Made by a program: the position numbers and the translations under genes. This document shows positions 1 through 7,483 of a DNA stretch of 33,442 nucleotides, piece by piece (position 1 is the first letter of the stretch; every line of letters begins with the position of its first letter). Below the pieces are notes generated by a model. That model did no database searches. It was not told where the DNA came from and worked only from the letters and a program-made list of their open reading frames with translations. Origin of the DNA: Chloroflexia bacterium (lineage in GTDB: Bacteria; Chloroflexota; Chloroflexia; Thermobaculales; Thermobaculaceae); NCBI GenBank assembly GCA_030446765.1, contig JAUJMR010000017.1, forward strand, positions 16,617 to 50,058. Direction: 5' to 3'.

Positions 1-1254
1 GACATCTGGTGGCACGACCTTGTGCCGCAGCAGCAAACCGAGTGCGAGCCGGAGCAGCTCGACTCGGAGGACATGCTGTACCTGCTGTACACATCAGGTA
101 CGACCGCAAAGCCGAAGGGGATCGTCCATACCACCGCGGGCTACCTGCTCGGCGTGATGACCACGCATGAGATGGTGTTTGACATAAAGCCAGATGACGT
201 GTACTGGTGCGCCGCCGATATCGGCTGGGTGACGGGGCACTCATATATCGTGTATGGCCCGCTTGCGAACCACACTACGGGTGTGATCTATGAGGGCGTA
301 CCCGACTTCCCGGCGCGGGACCGGTGGTGGGAGATTATCGAGCGATATAAGGTGACGGTGCTGTACACCGCGCCAACTGCGATCCGGGCGCACATGAAGT
401 GGGGTACGGAGCACGCGGAGAAGCACGACCTATCCACGCTGCGTTTGCTCGGCTCCGTGGGCGAGCCGATCAACCCCGAAGCCTGGCTGTGGTACCACAA
501 GTACATCGGTAGCGAGCGGTGTCCGGTGGTGGATACGTGGTGGCAAACAGAGACCGGCGCAATTCTGATTGCCCCGCTGCCGGGGATCACCAACCTGAAG
601 CCGGGCAGCGCGACGCGTCCATTGCCAGGCGTGGAGGCGGACGTGGTGGACGAGCAGGGTAACTCCGTGCCGGCCGGCGGCGGCGGCTACCTCGTTCTGA
701 AGAAGCCATGGCCCTCGATGCTGCGTGGTCTCTACAAGGAGCCAGAGCGCTACCAGGAAACGTACTGGAGCCGATTCCCCGGGATGTACTTCCCCGGCGA
801 CGGCGCGAAGCGCGACGACAATGGCTATTACTGGCTGCTTGGGCGGGTTGACGATGTGATGAACGTCTCCGGCCACCGCATTAGCACAATGGAAGTGGAG
901 AGCGCACTTGTGTCCGACCAGCGAGTCGCGGAGGCTGCGGTGATCGGGCAACAGAATGACCTGACGGGCGAGGCGATCTTTGCGTTCGTGATCCTTCGCG
1001 GTGAGACCGAGCCCGCGCCCGGCCTGGGCGAAGAGCTGCGGCAATATGTGGGACGCAAGATCGGCGCGATAGCACGGCCAAAGCAGATCATGTTCACGCC
1101 CGAGCTGCCGAAGACCCGCAGCGGAAAGATCATGCGCCGGTTGCTGCGCGACATCGCCAACAACCGTGCGCTCGGGGATACCACGACGCTCGCCGACTCA
1201 AGCGTCGTGGAGACGATTCGCACTGCGAGCGCTGCCAGCAAGAGCGACGAGTAA
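1..1254 (+). CDS. acsA: Acetyl-CoA synthetase-like AMP-forming acyl-CoA ligase, 5' partial
   Basis: The C-terminal ~417 residues of an ANL-superfamily ligase; the reading frame is open through base 1, so the start lies outside the window. The family activates acetate (or a short acid) with ATP to acyl-AMP and then to acyl-CoA in the cytoplasm. Visible motifs are the P-loop-like YTSGTTAKPKG (the usual Gly after TT is Ala here), WWQTETG, the YFPGDGAKRDDNGYYWLLGRVDD hinge region (its key part is GRVDD), and the C-terminal PKTRSGKIMRR with the catalytic lysine that is commonly acetylated. The PKTRSGK ending and WWQTETG fit acetyl-CoA synthetase better than long-chain ligases, and the family is usually ~640-650 residues. 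An SDR gene follows after 89 bases on the same strand. Propionyl-CoA synthetase is an alternative. Confidence 0.93.
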   Translation, partial: DIWWHDLVPQQQTECEPEQLDSEDMLYLLYTSGTTAKPKGIVHTTAGYLLGVMTTHEMVFDIKPDDVYWCAADIGWVTGHSYIVYGPLANHTTGVIYEGVPDFPARDRWWEIIERYKVTVLYTAPTAIRAHMKWGTEHAEKHDLSTLRLLGSVGEPINPEAWLWYHKYIGSERCPVVDTWWQTETGAILIAPLPGITNLKPGSATRPLPGVEADVVDEQGNSVPAGGGGYLVLKKPWPSMLRGLYKEPERYQETYWSRFPGMYFPGDGAKRDDNGYYWLLGRVDDVMNVSGHRISTMEVESALVSDQRVAEAAVIGQQNDLTGEAIFAFVILRGETEPAPGLGEELRQYVGRKIGAIARPKQIMFTPELPKTRSGKIMRRLLRDIANNRALGDTTTLADSSVVETIRTASAASKSDE

Positions 1255-1343
1255 CATCCGGTGCTTGCAGCGCCGGGCGGCTGAATATGCGGCCGGGCAA
1301 TGCGTCGGTGTTGTAGTCGTCGGACAAGCAGAAACGGGAGGTC

Positions 1344-2135
1344 ATGTCTTTGGGGCCGTCCAACGGACGTGTGGCTATAATCACGGGCGCCGCACAGGGG
1401 ATCGGGCGGCGGACCGCAGCACTGCTCGGCGAGCTTGGGTACGCCGTCGTGCTGAACGATGTGCGGGAACCGACGCAGACGCTGGAGGAACTGCAGGGGC
1501 AGGGAACGGCGGCGATCTCTGTGACAGGCGATGTCTCCTCTGAGGACACCGCGCACCGCGTCTGCCGTGCCGCGCTGGACGCATTCGCCCGGGTGGACGT
1601 GCTGGTGAACAACGCCGGTATCAGCCATATCGCGCCTGCGGAGACGACGACGCTCTCGGACTGGGAGCGCGTCCTCGCGGTGAACCTCACCGGTCCGTTC
1701 CTGCTCTGCCGGGAGATCGGACGCCACATGCTGGAGCGCGGACAGGGCAGCGTCGTGAATATCGCGTCTGTCGCCGGCTTGCTCGGGGTAGCGGACCGCT
1801 CAGCGTATAACGCGAGCAAGCACGGCATCGTCGGTCTGACGCGCACCCTCGCCGCCGAATGGGGAGGGCGGGGCGTGCGGTGCAACGCGGTCTGTCCCGG
1901 CTGGGTGAAGACGGAGATGGACGCCGTCGATCAGGCGGCCGGCACCTACGCCGACGCCGATATCACCGGGCGCATTCCGATGAATCGCTTCGCCTCCCCG
2001 AATGATGTCGCGCAGGCGGTGGCGTTTCTCGCTGACCCCCTGCTCAGCGGCTTTGTGAATGGCCATACGCTTTCGGTGGACGGGGGCTGGTATGGAGACG
2101 GTAGTTGGGAAAGCCTGCGGCTGAGCAAGCGATAG
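1344..2135 (+). CDS. SDR-family NAD(P)-dependent oxidoreductase
   Basis: A 263-residue classical short-chain dehydrogenase/reductase, the normal length for the family. It shows the N-terminal Rossmann motif TGAAQGIG (residues ~14-21), the NNAG motif (~90), the catalytic Ser in the NIASVAG stretch, the YNASK active-site pair (Tyr and Lys) and the PGWVKTEM segment after the catalytic core. The C-terminal LSVDGGW is typical of the 3-oxoacyl-ACP reductase/glucose dehydrogenase-like group. The start is supported by GGGAGG at 1336-1341, just ahead of the ATG. The substrate cannot be told from sequence; FabG-like annotations are common for such proteins but there is no fatty-acid context. It may be cotranscribed with the upstream ligase gene. 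Confidence 0.92.
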   Translation: MSLGPSNGRVAIITGAAQGIGRRTAALLGELGYAVVLNDVREPTQTLEELQGQGTAAISVTGDVSSEDTAHRVCRAALDAFARVDVLVNNAGISHIAPAETTTLSDWERVLAVNLTGPFLLCREIGRHMLERGQGSVVNIASVAGLLGVADRSAYNASKHGIVGLTRTLAAEWGGRGVRCNAVCPGWVKTEMDAVDQAAGTYADADITGRIPMNRFASPNDVAQAVAFLADPLLSGFVNGHTLSVDGGWYGDGSWESLRLSKR

Positions 2136-2191
2136 AAGCGGTGCGAGCCGGCAGCGGTAGACTGGTGCGGCGATCTCAAGACACGCATGGG

Positions 2192-2220
2192 TTGCCCCGA
2201 TATGCGGGGCGGAGTATAAT
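2192..2220 (+). promoter_or_regulatory. Sigma-70-type promoter with a palindrome in the spacer
   Basis: TTGCCC at 2192-2197, a 17-base spacer, and a perfect TATAAT at 2215-2220. Transcription would start near 2227, about 33 bases before the ATG at 2260. CCCCG (2195-2199) and CGGGG (2205-2209) form an inverted repeat around ATATG that overlaps the -35 end and the spacer, so it could be an operator. The elements are read directly; promoter activity is inferred. Confidence 0.75.
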
Positions 2221-2259
2221 CCGCCCACGAGTCAGCCAGGAGACAGGAGGAGGCATCCA

Positions 2260-2496
2260 ATGGCACGACTGATCATCCCGAACCGGCACGGTCACCAGAC
2301 CGTCGAGTGGGACACCACGGTGGATACCGAGGAAACACGAGCGGCCATCGAGGAGGCAGAGCGCATCATCGCGGACGCGCGACGGCAAGGGTGCCTGGTC
2401 TCGCGCAAGGTCGGCGACCAGCACCTCCTGGACACTGGCCCGTTCGACCCCAAGGCGGAGGAATATCAGATCATCGCGCCCATAGCGGGCGGCTAA
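2260..2496 (+). CDS. Small acidic protein of unknown function ending in Gly-Gly
   Basis: A 78-residue protein I do not recognise with certainty. An ATG start with a strong ribosome site (CAGGAGG at 2244-2250) and a near-consensus promoter just upstream make it a convincing gene. The predicted layout is a short N-terminal beta hairpin (RLIIPNRHGHQTVEW), a charged helix around residues 22-43 (ETRAAIEEAERIIADARRQG) and a strand-rich C-terminus ending FDPKAEEYQIIAPIAGG. The size, the single helix between strands and the terminal Gly-Gly resemble a ubiquitin-like fold, but this is only an impression. It has no signal peptide, membrane segment or cysteine cluster; its one Cys is near residue 45. 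The next gene follows after 34 bases and is probably cotranscribed. Confidence 0.75.
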   Translation: MARLIIPNRHGHQTVEWDTTVDTEETRAAIEEAERIIADARRQGCLVSRKVGDQHLLDTGPFDPKAEEYQIIAPIAGG

Positions 2497-2530
2497 TCAC
2501 AGGAACAGCGAAAGGGACTGCCGTCTGGTG

Positions 2531-3004
2531 ATGCGGTTCGTGCGGCGGCTGTTTGATGCGAATGTGCCATCGACCGCGCGCGAGGATGACCTTGAGTTGC
2601 CCTGGACGATGCGATGGAGCCATGTGCCACGACGAAGTGCGGGGCCGGACTTCCACCGTGCGGATTATCGGCGAGCCCGCGAGAACGCCCGGCTCGTTGC
2701 GCGTTCGACCCTGGGCGAGGATCTGTGGGCGGACCTGCAACGGCAGGGTTACCTGGAGTTACGGTCGCGCCTGTTTCCCGGTGTTACCTATCGGCTACGC
2801 GTTGGGCTACGGATAGAGGTGCTCTGCGAGCCGGGAGTGCGCCCACCGTGGCGACATCCGTACCTCTGCATCAATCCGACGTATCCACTGCCGGAGGAGG
2901 AGTTCTTCGCCCACCTCTACCTGTACGTGCGGGATAGCGAAGAGGAGATCGTCCGGGTTGCAGCGCCGCAGCCCTGGGACCAGCCGCTCGGCCGGACCTT
3001 CTAA
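2531..3004 (+). CDS. Conserved-looking hypothetical protein paired with the upstream small gene
   Basis: A 157-residue soluble protein of unknown function. A GTG at 2528 directly precedes the ATG at 2531; an AAAGGGA ribosome site lies near 2510, and I prefer the ATG. The N-terminal third is Arg-rich and probably helical (RADYRRARENARLVARS). The central part (~65-120) looks like a small beta domain, with LRSRLFPGVTYRLRVG followed by a YLCINPTYPLPEEEFF segment and a final VRDSEEEIVRVA strand/helix. From memory this 'SRLFPG-YR ... LC--P---LP' pattern recurs in short uncharacterised bacterial proteins, but I cannot name a family. It sits 34 bases after the 78-residue gene and likely shares its promoter. 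There is no catalytic motif or membrane segment. Confidence 0.7.
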   Translation: MRFVRRLFDANVPSTAREDDLELPWTMRWSHVPRRSAGPDFHRADYRRARENARLVARSTLGEDLWADLQRQGYLELRSRLFPGVTYRLRVGLRIEVLCEPGVRPPWRHPYLCINPTYPLPEEEFFAHLYLYVRDSEEEIVRVAAPQPWDQPLGRTF

Positions 3005-3037
3005 CAAGATTGCACTGCCGACAGCACGGGACGGTCT

Positions 3038-3289
3038 CTAGCGAATCCTGCGCGGCGCCGCGCTCGTTACCCGTGCAGTGCGCGCCATGTAGAGTAGCGC
3101 TCCGACGATGGCCGCCAGTTCCGACAGTCCGATGTACACGTGCGCGCGGAATGCCATCGCGATCGTAGCCAGAAGCAGGACCGTGAACAGCGACATCTTG
3201 AGCCCCGTCGCCATATGAGACGCCGAGCCACCAAGCTGGACCCTTCCACCTTTTTGGCGAGAAGGCATTGATCGCTGCTGAATTCCCAT
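3038..3289 (-). CDS. Small two-helix membrane protein, hypothetical
   Basis: An 83-residue protein with a basic N-terminus and two hydrophobic segments, roughly residues 32-48 (MSLFTVLLLATIAMAF) and 53-69 (GLSELAAIVGALLYMA), ending in an Arg-rich tail. It probably sits in the cytoplasmic membrane with a short loop. An AGAGGGA ribosome site lies a few bases before the ATG at 3289, and a candidate promoter lies further upstream on this strand. It is convergent with the gene ending at 3004 and divergent from the serine hydrolase at 3417. No family was recognised. Confidence 0.55.
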   Translation of the reverse strand: MGIQQRSMPSRQKGGRVQLGGSASHMATGLKMSLFTVLLLATIAMAFRAHVYIGLSELAAIVGALLYMARTARVTSAAPRRIR

Positions 3290-3337
3290 CGGTGATCCCT
3301 CTCTGACGTCTGCTCGCGTGGACGGATTGCTACTGCT

Positions 3338-3366
3338 ATACTACGCGCCTTGCCTGGTAAGTGCAA
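3338..3366 (-). promoter_or_regulatory. Candidate promoter for the small membrane protein
   Basis: On the minus strand TTGCAC (3366-3361) and TAGTAT (3343-3338) are separated by exactly 17 bases. Transcription would start about 40 bases before the ATG at 3289. It lies in the divergent gap shared with the serine hydrolase. Confidence 0.5.
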
Positions 3367-3416
3367 AGGGCGAGGGTGATAGTTAGGTAAAAGGTACTGG
3401 TTTCTGGAGGTCACGG

Positions 3417-5144
3417 ATGCGGGCAGCGCCTGACGCGAGCACATTGGAGCGGCTTGCAGGTTTCGACGACTTCGCCCGTGCCGTCCGGGACCAGTGGCAA
3501 ACGCCGGGAGTCGTGATCGCTGTCGTAAGGGGCGGAGAGGTCGTGTACGAGCATGCCCTCGGCGTACGCGATGTGGCGCAGAACCTGGAGGTGACTCCAC
3601 AGACCCTGTTCGCAATCGCCTCGTGTACGAAGGCATTTACGACCGCTGCACTCGCGATCCTGGTAGACGAGGGACGCCTCGATTGGGATCTGCCGGTCCG
3701 TGAGTTCGTGCCCTCTTTCCGCTTGCAGGACCCGCTCGCAACAGAACGAATCACGGCCCGCGACTTGGTATGTCACCGCTCGGGCTTGCCTCGCCACGAC
3801 CTGCTCTGGTACGGCTCCACGAAGAGCCGCTCCGAACTGGTCCAGCGAATGCGCCACCTCGAGCCCAGCACGGACTTCCGTTCGACCTGGCAGTACCAGA
3901 ACCTGATGTACATGACCGCCGGCTATGTGATCGAGCAGATCACGGGACAGAGTTGGGAGGAGTTCGTCCACGATCGCATCTTCGCGCCGTTGAGCATGAA
4001 CGGCAGTACGTTCGCGGTGGAAGAGTCCCGCCAAAACCCGGACCATGCCCTGCCATACAAGCGAGAGCGCAATGGCACGGTGCACGAGATCCCATTCTAC
4101 TCGCAGTGGGGCATCGGCCCGGCGGGTGGCATCAACTCCTCAGTGCGCGACCTGGCAAAGTGGATCACGATGCACCTCAATGAGGGCCGGTGGGACGGGA
4201 CGCAGGTTGTCTCGAAGAGCCAGGTGCGCGAGATGCATACGCCGCAGATGGTGATGCCGCCGAACGACAAGTATCCCGAGTTGTTACATCCGAGCTACGG
4301 CCTGGGATGGTCCATCCGGGGATACCGCGGGCACGAGCTGCTCCAGCACGGCGGGAACATCGACGGATTCACATCGCTCGTGACCTTACTTCCTCGCGAG
4401 AACATCGGTGTGGTGGTGCTGACAAACCTTGATAGGAGCCCGGTCCCCTGGATCCTCAGCATGAGCCTCTGCGACCGATTGTTGGAACTGCCGGAAGCGC
4501 CGTGGAATAACCGGGCACAACAGGAACACGACGAGTCCAAGGAGGCCCAGCGGCGGAGCGAAGAGAAGGACGCCGGGGACAGGAGAACGGACACATTGCC
4601 GTCGCACCCGATCGAGAGCTACGCCGGGGAGTACGAGCATCCTGCCTACGGGGTGATCGAGTTCGTACTTGGGGAGGGCGGGCCGGTTGTCCTTCACAAC
4701 GGAATCGAGTTTCCAACGGTTCACTACCAGTACGATACGTTCGATGTGACACTGGAGCAGTGGGACCAAACCTTCAAGGCCACGTTTTCGACCAATGCGA
4801 GGGGCGAGGTCGAAAGCCTGCGAATCCCGCTGGAGCCTGAGGTGCGCGACATAATTTTTGTCCGCATGTCCGATCGAGCGCTCAGGGAGCCCGAGTATCT
4901 GGAGCGCTTCGCGGGGACCTACGATCTTTCAGGCGAGACCATGACGATCACGCTGAGAGATGATACCCTGCGTGCCCAGCTACCACATCGTCTCCCGTTA
5001 GTTTTGGTCCCGTCCAGAGAGAATCAGTTCACTGCGAAGGGCGTCTCCGGGTATGAGGTTGCCTTCGTGGCTGACGCCGAGGGTCGAGTAGTCGCGGCAA
5101 CCATCACCCAGCCAGGCGCGGTGCAGACCACCAGGAGAACCTAA
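3417..5144 (+). CDS. Serine hydrolase, beta-lactamase/PBP4* class C-like, with DUF3471-like C-terminus
   Basis: A 575-residue protein. The N-terminal ~360 residues form a penicillin-recognising serine hydrolase domain with the catalytic tetrad S69-C-T-K72, the tyrosine motif Y160-Q-N and an HGG motif (LLQHGGNIDGF) in place of KTG. This pattern is typical of class C/EstB/PBP4*-type peptidases and esterases, which act on D-amino peptides or esters. The rest holds a linker rich in Glu and Arg, then two beta-rich modules (YAGEYEHPAYGVIEF and FAGTYDLSGETMTI) like the DUF3471 lipocalin-like extension. No signal peptide is evident, so it may be cytoplasmic. GGAGG at 3405-3409 supports the ATG. It is probably a single-gene unit. 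True beta-lactamase activity is not implied. Confidence 0.9.
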   Translation: MRAAPDASTLERLAGFDDFARAVRDQWQTPGVVIAVVRGGEVVYEHALGVRDVAQNLEVTPQTLFAIASCTKAFTTAALAILVDEGRLDWDLPVREFVPSFRLQDPLATERITARDLVCHRSGLPRHDLLWYGSTKSRSELVQRMRHLEPSTDFRSTWQYQNLMYMTAGYVIEQITGQSWEEFVHDRIFAPLSMNGSTFAVEESRQNPDHALPYKRERNGTVHEIPFYSQWGIGPAGGINSSVRDLAKWITMHLNEGRWDGTQVVSKSQVREMHTPQMVMPPNDKYPELLHPSYGLGWSIRGYRGHELLQHGGNIDGFTSLVTLLPRENIGVVVLTNLDRSPVPWILSMSLCDRLLELPEAPWNNRAQQEHDESKEAQRRSEEKDAGDRRTDTLPSHPIESYAGEYEHPAYGVIEFVLGEGGPVVLHNGIEFPTVHYQYDTFDVTLEQWDQTFKATFSTNARGEVESLRIPLEPEVRDIIFVRMSDRALREPEYLERFAGTYDLSGETMTITLRDDTLRAQLPHRLPLVLVPSRENQFTAKGVSGYEVAFVADAEGRVVAATITQPGAVQTTRRT

Positions 5145-5677
5145 GCGCCGCTTTGGAACGCGCGGCGAAGTCGCAAGTCAGCTCCATACTCACTAGCTCG
5201 ACGCGACGAATCGAACCGAAGTCGTCACACGGGCTGCTGTCCGTGGGATCCCCACACTGCCGGCGAAAAGAACCCTTTGAGCAGCTGGAGTTACGCTTCG
5301 CACGCGCATTGACGGCGAATCGGCGGCGCGTTATCGTAAGACTCGCGGCTGACACCGGGTGTGATGCGGCCGCCCTTCGGAGAAGAAATGCATCGCTAGT
5401 ATGGCCGGTGAAAGTTCTCAGCTTGGTCGCATCCCACGGATGAGCCTTCAGTGCTTCACTGTCGGGATGTGGCTGGGTGTAGCCCAGGTCCATACTGCTT
5501 CCTTCAGCACAGCACAGGTTTAGCGCGCAACACCAGAGATCAGTAGGGCCGTGGGCGGTTGATCGGACATCGCCCACGGTCTTTTTGCGCGCTCCATCGA
5601 CATTCCTGAGAGCAGAGGCAGAAGCGGCGGCGACGGCCACACACTGGCCGGAACCTGCTAAAAAGTGAGATGAATCC
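5145..5677 (+). other. 533-base intergenic region
   Basis: No convincing gene in any frame; long open frames here are rich in Arg, Ser and Cys and match no family I know. The only clear structure is the intrinsic terminator at 5549-5586. Its position, about 400 bases after the serine hydrolase stop and 92 bases before the ABC gene, would suit a small RNA or an attenuated leader, but I found no known RNA motif (tmRNA, RNase P, SRP or 6S signatures were looked for by eye). Confidence 0.4.
5549..5586 (+). terminator. Intrinsic terminator (9-bp perfect stem and T tract)
   Basis: CCGTGGGCG (5549-5557) pairs perfectly with CGCCCACGG (5571-5579) around a 13-base loop, followed directly by TCTTTTT (5580-5586). 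It acts on the + strand only; there is no T tract on the other side. Confidence 0.8.
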
Positions 5678-6739
5678 ATGTTAGGTTCAGGTGCGCCACT
5701 CGTACCCCGACGTCAATATCTAGATCTGCTGCTCGTCTACCTGCGGCCCCATCGCCTCCAGGCGGCGCTGCTCACGGTGCTCCTGCTCCTGACCACCGGT
5801 CTGCAGCTCCTCAACCCGCAGATCCTACGCTACTTCATCGACACGGCAGTTGAGGGAGGCAACGTCCGTATGTTGCTCCTGGCGGCGGGCGCGTTCATCG
5901 TGGTGGCCTTCATCGGACAGGTGCTCACCGTGTGTGCCACCTATGTGGGGGAGTGGCTGGGATGGACGGCGACCAACGCTCTGCGGGCCGATCTCGCGCA
6001 GCACTGCCTTGATCTCGACATGTCTTTCCACAATGAGCGCACGCCGGGTGAGCTGATCGAGCGTATCGATGGTGATGTCACCACGCTCTCAAACTTCTTC
6101 TCCCGTTTCGTGATCCTCGTCGTCGGCAGCGGGCTGTTGCTGATCGGCGTGTTGGTGCTTCTGTTCTGGGAGGACTGGCGCGTAGGGCTCGCGCTTGCGT
6201 TGTTCGCACTCTTCGCACTCCGGGTGCTGTGGCGGCTTCAGCACATCGCGGTACCAGCCCTTGCCGAAGAGCGGCAGGCAACCGCGGAGTTATTTGGCTT
6301 TCTTGAGGAGCGGCTCGCGGGCATCCGCGACCTCCGCGCCAACGGCGCGGGCGCGTACACCATGAGCCGGTATCACGTTCACATGCGAACCCTCTACCGT
6401 AAGGCGCGTAGAGCCTGGATGAGAGCAGAGATCGTGTGGATGAGCACGACGATGCTGTTCGCCATCGGCTACGCGCTCGCGTTCGGACTCGGAGCGCTGC
6501 TCTTCCGGGCAGACGCGATCACGATCGGCACGGTGTACCTCATCTTCCATTACACGGAGCTGCTGCGCCGTCCGATTGAGGAACTCTCCAGCCAGCTCCA
6601 GGACCTGCAGCGCGCCACGGCCGGTATTGGCAGGGTCGAGAGCTACACGATACGCGCAGCACACTCCAGGACGGGCGGGGCGATCCCTGCCGACGGGACG
6701 GCTCGGCGTCGAGTTCCGGCACGTCTCATTCGGGTATAG
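5678..6739 (+). CDS. ABC exporter half-transporter 1, transmembrane part (frameshifted before the ATPase domain)
   Basis: The transmembrane domain of a type IV ABC exporter. It shows hydrophobic helices around residues 25-45, 65-90, 145-190 and 260-285, with the coupling-helix region LDLDMSFHNERTPGELIERIDGD (its key part is FHNERTPGEL). The true product would continue into the ATPase domain, but after RATAGIGRVE near base 6640 the frame is lost, and the last ~35 residues (Arg-rich, ending LIRV) are out of frame. Two one-base deletions are inferred: one at GTCGAG/AGC near 6643 and one where CCC should be CCCC near 6691. The intermediate stretch ELHDTRSTLQDGRGDP reads in the third frame. It pairs with the half-transporter at 7484 as a probable heterodimer. 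Cause unknown: decay or sequencing error. Confidence 0.8.
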   Translation: MLGSGAPLVPRRQYLDLLLVYLRPHRLQAALLTVLLLLTTGLQLLNPQILRYFIDTAVEGGNVRMLLLAAGAFIVVAFIGQVLTVCATYVGEWLGWTATNALRADLAQHCLDLDMSFHNERTPGELIERIDGDVTTLSNFFSRFVILVVGSGLLLIGVLVLLFWEDWRVGLALALFALFALRVLWRLQHIAVPALAEERQATAELFGFLEERLAGIRDLRANGAGAYTMSRYHVHMRTLYRKARRAWMRAEIVWMSTTMLFAIGYALAFGLGALLFRADAITIGTVYLIFHYTELLRRPIEELSSQLQDLQRATAGIGRVESYTIRAAHSRTGGAIPADGTARRRVPARLIRV

Positions 6740-7471
6740 TCCGGACGAGCTGGTGCTCAAGGATGTTTCACTACGCTTGGAGCCAGGCGAGGTGCTTGGC
6801 CTGCTCGGGCGCACCGGCAGCGGCAAGAGCACCATCGCGCGGTTACTGTTTCGACTGTACGATCCCTCAGAAGGGGAGATTGTCCTGAGTGGCGTGCATG
6901 TGCGGCGAGTGCGCCTCGCGGAGCTACACGCCGCTGTCGGCATGGTGACGCAGCAGGTCCAGCTCTTCCAGGGTACGGTGCGTGACAATCTCACGCTCTT
7001 CACGCCGAACATCTCGGATGACCACATCCTGCACGTGTTGGGGGAAGTGGGGCTTGCCGACTGGTTCGCGGCCCTGCCCGACGGGCTCGACGGGCATCTT
7101 TCGTCGGGAAACGCTGGACTTTCTGCGGGTGAGGCGCAACTCCTCGCCTTCGCGCGCGTGTTTCTGCACTCACCCCAACTCGTGGTCCTGGACGAAGCAT
7201 CATCGCGGCTAGATCCAGCGACGGAGCACCTCGTTGAGCAAGCCGTTGACCGGCTGCTGGAGGGCCGGACCGCGATCATCATCGCGCATCGGCTCGCCAC
7301 CGTCCAGCGCGCGGATCGTATTCTTATCCTGGACGATGGACACGTGATCGAGCACGGCAGGCGGGAAGAGCTCGCGGAGATCCCATCTCACGCTTGCATC
7401 ACTTGTTGCGAACGGGCGAGACGATGGCCGCCGGGGCGGTGCCAGGTCGAGCGCCGGACCTGTTGAGCTAA
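6696..7471 (+). CDS. ABC exporter half-transporter 1, nucleotide-binding domain (separated by frameshift)
   Basis: A continuation of the protein that starts at 5678, read in another frame. All ATPase motifs are present: Walker A GRTGSGKST, Q-loop TQQVQLFQ, signature LSAGEAQ (a variant of LSGGQ), Walker B LVVLDEAS, D-loop SRLD and H-loop IIIAHRL. Near 7390 the frame slips again, so the apparent stop at 7464-7466 replaces a better C-terminus (HHLLRTGETMAAG...) ending in TAA at 7469-7471. The next ribosome site AGGAG (7471-7475) starts exactly there, which supports the corrected end. The domain looks catalytically complete apart from the frame breaks. The export substrate is unknown. Confidence 0.75.
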
Positions 7472-7483
7472 GGAGACGCCTTG

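Noticed and set aside
5153-5443. Open frame on + and a long one on - (5104-5679) in the intergenic gap
   Set aside because: Arg/Ser/Cys-rich translations, no ribosome site, no family resemblance; a T-loop-like GGTTCGATTC on the minus strand has no pairing stem, so it is not a tRNA either.
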